From assembly GCA_015075545.1 (NCBI GenBank), contig JABTUC010000007.1, forward strand, positions 1 to 64,000: a stretch of 64,000 bases of DNA, in the 5' to 3' direction. The translations under genes and the position numbers were made by a program. The DNA is from Ideonella sp. (GTDB taxonomy: Bacteria > Pseudomonadota > Gammaproteobacteria > Burkholderiales > Burkholderiaceae_C). The notes beneath the pieces were generated by a model. The model worked only from the letters and a program-made list of their open reading frames with translations, did not search any database and had not been told where the DNA came from. Below, in pieces: positions 60,623 through 64,000 of this stretch. Each line of letters opens with the position of its first letter. Positions within the stretch are counted from its first letter, which is position 1.

Positions 60623-60925
60623 TCACCGTCGTTTCGTTGCGCCGTTCAGCGGCGCGTCGGACGAGAGCCCCCACATGTCGGTGCCGTGCGGGGCACCATT
60701 GCTGCGTTCGATCGTCCTCTGCTGCTCGTTGAGCTGCGCAGACTCGCCGAGCGCGGGCACGCGAACCGGCGGCAGGTGCGTAGGCGGCGCGGCGATGCTG
60801 GCGCTCCCGTTGGACAGCGACGGCATGTACGCGCTGGCCAGTGCGAGCAGAGCGCAGGCGCCGATCGAGGTGCCGCCCAGCGAAAGGAGGGCTCCAGTGT
60901 TGTTGCGTTGGTGTGCACGATGCAT
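60623..60925 (-). CDS. Small exported or membrane protein, 100 residues
   Basis: An unrecognised protein with one hydrophobic segment near residues 16-34 (LGGTSIGACALLALASAYM) followed by a Pro/Gln-rich tail. GGAGG precedes ATG 60925 at good spacing, which supports a real gene. It lies between the ZU5-like lipoprotein gene and the 283-residue exported protein gene. Confidence 0.5.
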   Translation of the reverse strand: MHRAHQRNNTGALLSLGGTSIGACALLALASAYMPSLSNGSASIAAPPTHLPPVRVPALGESAQLNEQQRTIERSNGAPHGTDMWGLSSDAPLNGATKRR

Positions 60926-60950
60926 CAGATCCTCCTTCGGGGTGGACCAG

Positions 60951-62348
60951 TCACTCGGTGGCGCGCAGCGTCCAGTTGGCGGTGCCGCGGGTGCCTTCGG
61001 CGGCGTTGCACGACCAGCTGCCGGCGAGTCGACCGGCGTCGTTGCCGATCTGCACCGCGGGGCATATGTCGGTACCAGCGGCTCCGATCGCGCCGACGAT
61101 GGGGATCGTGACGGTTGTCGGCGGGTCGCCGCAGGTCATGGTGACGTCCACCTTTGCACCTACGGACAACTGGTAGGTTCCGGCGAGCGGCCCTTCGGTG
61201 AATACCTGGAGCGTCGCTTCGGATACCGCTGCTCGGCCCGAACCGCTGGTGCAGGCAGACGGCTTGGCGTGCACGTGAGCCGTGCCAACGCCGTCGTACC
61301 ACAACGCGCCGCCGGTGCTCAGCTCAGGGTTGTGGACGAAGCGCAGATTGGCACTGGTCTGGAGCGTCTGGTATGGCGACACGACGGTTCCGAAAGCCGT
61401 GCCCTCGTAGGCATGCACGTGGTCGACAACCAACACGTTCGACACCAGGCGAGTGGTGTCGGCACCCATCAACCACGGCACCTTTTTCATCACCTCGGTG
61501 CTCACCGCCACCGGGTTTTGATCAGGCACCGCGCCGGGGGCGAGGTAGTCGGCGAGGCCGGACATGCTCTTTATGGTGCCGACCGCAGCATTGCCGTTGA
61601 CGATGTCGTTCACCGACCAGTTCGAGGTTTCCGTTCCCGCCACCAGCGATCGGCACTCGCGCAGTACTGGCGGGGCGCCGGCGTCATCGGGGTCGGGTGC
61701 ATCACCGCAATCGACCACCTTCAGCACGAGGTCCTTGTTGATCAAGACGGCGGCCGACGCCGGCGCGATCTGCAGTCCGGCTATGAGACTCCAGTCGCTG
61801 AAATGCGTCGTAGTCACACTGGTCTTGCGTTGCGCGGCGTCGCGCGTCGCACCGGCTACGACCCAACGGCCGCGAGAGTCGCGCGTGGCCACCCGCAGCG
61901 AGTCAGCCCAGGCGGCTGCAGCCTCGGTTGCCGAGTGCGTGAACGTCAGGGTCACCGGCTGCGCGAATGTGAGGCCCTCGGGCGTCAGCCGGTAATCCGA
62001 ACCCAACGAGCCGGGCGCCTTGGCAACGATCGGCGCAATGCCGATCTCGGTGTCCGTGGTCAGCGCACCGGCCGGCACATCGACCGTCAGCCGCCCATCG
62101 CTCGAGACCAGCGTTCCGCCAGCCGCACCGATGGTGGCGAAGTTGGGTAGCCCCTCGGGATCGCCGGCTTGCGTCTGCGCGATCGGTGGTGGTGTGAGAG
62201 CAGGGCCGGGCCCCGGGCCCGGGGCCGGTGCTTGCAGGGCAGGGGCGGGGTTGTCGCTGCCGCCTCCGCAAGCAGCGATCAGCGCCGCAACGCCGAACCA
62301 CCATGCAAGCGCCACTGCGCTGAGACTGCATCGATCGTTTGCATTCAT
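60951..62348 (-). CDS. Putative lipoprotein with a ZU5-like domain
   Basis: A 465-residue exported protein whose signal sequence ends near LIAAC, followed by a Pro/Gly linker (PAPGPGPGPALTPPP). The region GGTLVSSDGRLTVDVPAGAL, FAQPVTLTFTH and SDWSLIAGL resembles ZU5-type domains of secreted bacterial proteins. The remaining 250 residues contain several cysteines (CGDAPDPDD, CTSGSGRAAV, CGDPPTTV) and are unassigned. First gene of the five-gene envelope unit; the divergent TauE/SafE gene starts 150 bases away. Confidence 0.75.
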   Translation of the reverse strand: MNANDRCSLSAVALAWWFGVAALIAACGGGSDNPAPALQAPAPGPGPGPALTPPPIAQTQAGDPEGLPNFATIGAAGGTLVSSDGRLTVDVPAGALTTDTEIGIAPIVAKAPGSLGSDYRLTPEGLTFAQPVTLTFTHSATEAAAAWADSLRVATRDSRGRWVVAGATRDAAQRKTSVTTTHFSDWSLIAGLQIAPASAAVLINKDLVLKVVDCGDAPDPDDAGAPPVLRECRSLVAGTETSNWSVNDIVNGNAAVGTIKSMSGLADYLAPGAVPDQNPVAVSTEVMKKVPWLMGADTTRLVSNVLVVDHVHAYEGTAFGTVVSPYQTLQTSANLRFVHNPELSTGGALWYDGVGTAHVHAKPSACTSGSGRAAVSEATLQVFTEGPLAGTYQLSVGAKVDVTMTCGDPPTTVTIPIVGAIGAAGTDICPAVQIGNDAGRLAGSWSCNAAEGTRGTANWTLRATE

Positions 62349-62498
62349 CCTCGGCTCCCGTTGTTGCCGTCCATTGCGACGGTGAACGGAAGATGTAGAG
62401 GCTGGCCGTTACGCCGCCGTTACGCGAGCGCCGACCGTGGCGTTTCGGCGTCGACGCAGCAGCCAAAATGCGTCGCGTCGGACGTACTCCGCGACGCG

Positions 62499-63257
62499 AT
62501 GGACACCCAGGCCCTGCTGATGCAGGCACCGCTGCTGCAGTGGCTCGGCGTGGCGCTGGTCGCTTTCGCCGCCGCGGTGCTCGGCGGGCTGGCCGGCTAC
62601 GGCACCGGGCTGATCCTGCCGATCGCGCTGGCGCCGGTGATCGGCGTGGCCAACGTCGTGCCGCTGATGGCGGTGGCGATGATGATCAACAACGGCAGCC
62701 GCGTGCTGGCGTTCCGCCGCGAGATCGCGTGGCCGCACGTGCGCCGCATGCTGCTGTTAGGCCTGCCGGCGTGCCTGCTCGGCGCCTGGGGCTACACGCG
62801 GCTCGACACGCGTGCGGTGGCGCTGCTGCTGGGGCTGTTCCTGCTGGCGAGCATTCCGCTGCGCCGTGCATTGCAGCGCGCAAGGCGCAAGCTCGGAGCG
62901 CGCGGCGAGGTGATAGCCGGCGGCGCGTTCGGCGTCATCGAAGGCGGCATGACGGGCACCGGCGTGATCCTGATCTCGATGCTGATGGCCGCCGGCGTGC
63001 AGGGCGCCGCGCTGATCGCCACCGACGCGGTGATCTCCGTGGCCATGAGTCTGGCCAAGGCGCTGCTGTTCGGCGGCGCGGCGCGGCTCGACGCGGCGCT
63101 GGCCGTCGCCGGCGTGCTGGTGGGCCTGTGCACGGCGCCGGGCGCGTTCGTCGCGCGCGCGATCCTGACGCGCATGCCGCAGCAGGTGCACCTGCGCATC
63201 ATGGAGGCGGTGGTGGTGTGCGGCGGGGTCGGGTTCCTGTGGCGCGCGTGGCGTTGA
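62499..63257 (+). CDS. TauE/SafE-family membrane protein
   Basis: A 252-residue membrane protein with about eight predicted segments. The duplicated TauE/SafE pattern shows in GGLAGYGTGLILPIALAPVI and the second-half GVIEGGMTGTGVILISML. Members export sulfite, sulfoacetate or related organic anions; the solute here is unknown. ATG 62499 starts the first membrane segment. The gene is divergent from the ZU5-like lipoprotein gene and convergent with the toxin-antitoxin pair. Confidence 0.88.
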   Translation: MDTQALLMQAPLLQWLGVALVAFAAAVLGGLAGYGTGLILPIALAPVIGVANVVPLMAVAMMINNGSRVLAFRREIAWPHVRRMLLLGLPACLLGAWGYTRLDTRAVALLLGLFLLASIPLRRALQRARRKLGARGEVIAGGAFGVIEGGMTGTGVILISMLMAAGVQGAALIATDAVISVAMSLAKALLFGGAARLDAALAVAGVLVGLCTAPGAFVARAILTRMPQQVHLRIMEAVVVCGGVGFLWRAWR

Positions 63258-63331
63258 CGGCGCGCTGCCGGCCTCGGGCGACGGGCGGCCCGATGCCGCC
63301 GACGGACCTCATGGCCTGCGCCGGGCGTCGA

Positions 63332-63598
63332 CTATCGAGCGCGGTACGCGTCGCCGCGATGGCCCACGCGCACGACCTCAACGATCACCTGCTTGTCGTC
63401 GATCGTGTAGACGATGCGCCAGACCCCCTGGCGTACGCGATAGAGCTCGGAACCGCCGCCCAGCTTCTCGCAGCCCGGTGCGCGCGGATCGTCGCGCAGC
63501 GCCTCGATGCGCCCCAGGATGCGGCGCACGTCGGCCTTCGGGAGACCGCGCAGGTCTTTCGCGACCGACGGTTTGACCCTCAGCTCATAGCGTGCCAT
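63332..63598 (-). CDS. RelE/ParE-family toxin
   Basis: An 88-residue protein of the RelE/ParE superfamily. Typical are RYELRVKPSVAKDLRGLP, RILGRIEALRDDPRAPG and YRVRQGVWRIVYTIDD with the C-terminal arginine- and histidine-containing VVRVGHRGDAYR. These toxins cleave mRNA at the ribosome or poison gyrase; which applies is not clear. It is encoded just after, and overlapping by 14 bases, its antitoxin. Confidence 0.9.
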   Translation of the reverse strand: MARYELRVKPSVAKDLRGLPKADVRRILGRIEALRDDPRAPGCEKLGGGSELYRVRQGVWRIVYTIDDKQVIVEVVRVGHRGDAYRAR

Positions 63599-63821
63599 CG
63601 GCCTTCAGCTTGGCAAGGAAGGCCTCGTAGTCGAGCGGCTTCTCGCGGGCACGCGAGCGCACGGCGGCCAGGTCCTCGTGATCCTCGCGCAGGGCCTGGC
63701 GCAGCGCGTCGTTCACGATATCGGACATGCTGCGGCGGCTATGTGCCGCCTTGACACGCAACGCCTGGTGTAGCTCGGGGTCGAGATAGACCGTGGAGCG
63801 AACAGCATCGGCGGTGGACAT
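63585..63821 (-). CDS. Ribbon-helix-helix antitoxin
   Basis: A 78-residue protein with an N-terminal ribbon-helix-helix DNA-binding region (RSTVYLDPELHQALRVKAA, SRRSMSDIVNDAL) and a C-terminal tail that would block the toxin. Antitoxin first and toxin second with a short overlap is the usual order. A -10-like TATAGT (63860-63865) and the palindrome GTCATGAC (63868-63875) lie upstream and may form its autoregulated promoter. Confidence 0.9.
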   Translation of the reverse strand: MSTADAVRSTVYLDPELHQALRVKAAHSRRSMSDIVNDALRQALREDHEDLAAVRSRAREKPLDYEAFLAKLKADGTL

Positions 63822-63859
63822 GGTGCGGCGTGCTTGGGGCCCAGGATTAGCAGTTTGGC

Positions 63860-63875
63860 ACTATAGCGTCATGAC
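63860..63875 (-). promoter_or_regulatory. Promoter/operator candidate of the toxin-antitoxin pair
   Basis: On the minus strand TATAGT (63860-63865) is adjacent to the perfect palindrome GTCATGAC (63868-63875), 39-54 bases upstream of the antitoxin ATG. No convincing -35 was found. Confidence 0.45.
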
Positions 63876-63903
63876 ATCAAGTCGTTCAGACGGCAGTCGA
63901 CGC

Positions 63904-64000
63904 TCACGCCCACGCGACCCAGTGGTTGTCGAGCGCCATCGGCTGCGGCCACGGCAGCAGCGCTGGCGCGCGCGTGGGGTGCCAGCGGCCGATGCCGCGC
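63904..64000 (-). CDS. 3' end of an unidentified gene, cut by the window edge
   Basis: Reading from the right edge on the minus strand, the last 32 codons before TGA (63904-63906) encode a peptide ending PQPMALDNHWVAWA. Nearly every third position is G or C, as in the other genes of this window, so it is probably real. I do not recognise the family. The start lies outside the window. Confidence 0.5.
   Translation of the reverse strand, partial: RGIGRWHPTRAPALLPWPQPMALDNHWVAWA

Overview
The window is about 70% GC with strongly G/C-ending codons. Its gene content (DUF2917, DUF1161 and TTC38-type proteins, YXWGXW lipoprotein, TAXI and TRAP transporters, a chrBA operon, a Ugp-type transporter) points to a Burkholderiales betaproteobacterium of the Rubrivivax/Leptothrix/Ideonella kind. 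That placement is an inference from gene content and composition. I saw no rRNA, tRNA, CRISPR array, phage or integrase gene. The one gene-free stretch over 300 bases is 3385-4214.

Layout. 0.2-5.1 kb: DUF1028 protein plus a peptide-type ABC transporter (binding protein and two permeases, no ATPase seen), its permease genes separated by a roughly 400-bp element with 27-bp inverted ends. 5.1-11.7 kb: small enzymes and conserved proteins (transglutaminase-like, DUF488, VOC, a lectin-like lipoprotein, DUF429) and a ligase-associated DEXH helicase carrying an in-frame palindrome-rich insertion. 11.7-15.8 kb: a minus-strand TRAP transporter (P-Q-M) with a MetE-like methyltransferase. 16-20.6 kb: a YkvA-type membrane protein behind a short upstream reading frame, then a tightly coupled chromate operon chrB-chrA-rhodanese-ATP-grasp behind a repeated operator. 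20.6-26.5 kb: TAXI-type anchored protein, a CoA-transferase pair, an ornithine-cyclodeaminase homologue and an alcohol dehydrogenase.

26.6-40.5 kb is the most distinctive part. It holds DUF1127, an OmpR-type regulator, several small orphan proteins, an OmpA-type protein, an ECF sigma factor, a divergent receiver protein, a 1646-residue hybrid kinase with seven tandem PAS units, two TTC38 paralogues, GNAT and DUF2917. Seven of its transcription units have a 13-bp motif close to the palindrome TTGCAGCYGCAA 76-93 bases before the start codon, and an eighth has a weaker copy. I read this as a candidate stress or envelope regulon encoded mostly in one place.

40.5-54.9 kb: a two-domain phosphotransferase/kinase, a lipoprotein cytochrome c, a PIMT-like methyltransferase, a RidA-like protein, a degenerate kinase-receiver hybrid, NudC, GloB, an ankyrin protein, CorA, a Ugp-like ABC operon, a small-protein/nucleotidyltransferase pair and an EEP-fold hydrolase. 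54.9-62.3 kb: a large BTAD-type ATPase regulator and, upstream of it on the same strand, five genes for exported proteins and lipoproteins. 62.5-64 kb: a TauE/SafE-type permease, a RelE/RHH toxin-antitoxin pair and the 3' end of an unidentified gene.

Two signals cut across the window. Eight or nine starts without a ribosome site have a -10-like hexamer 12-15 bases upstream, the spacing expected of leaderless transcripts. Palindromic repeats have also been absorbed in frame into two unrelated P-loop ATPases, both just after the Walker A helix.
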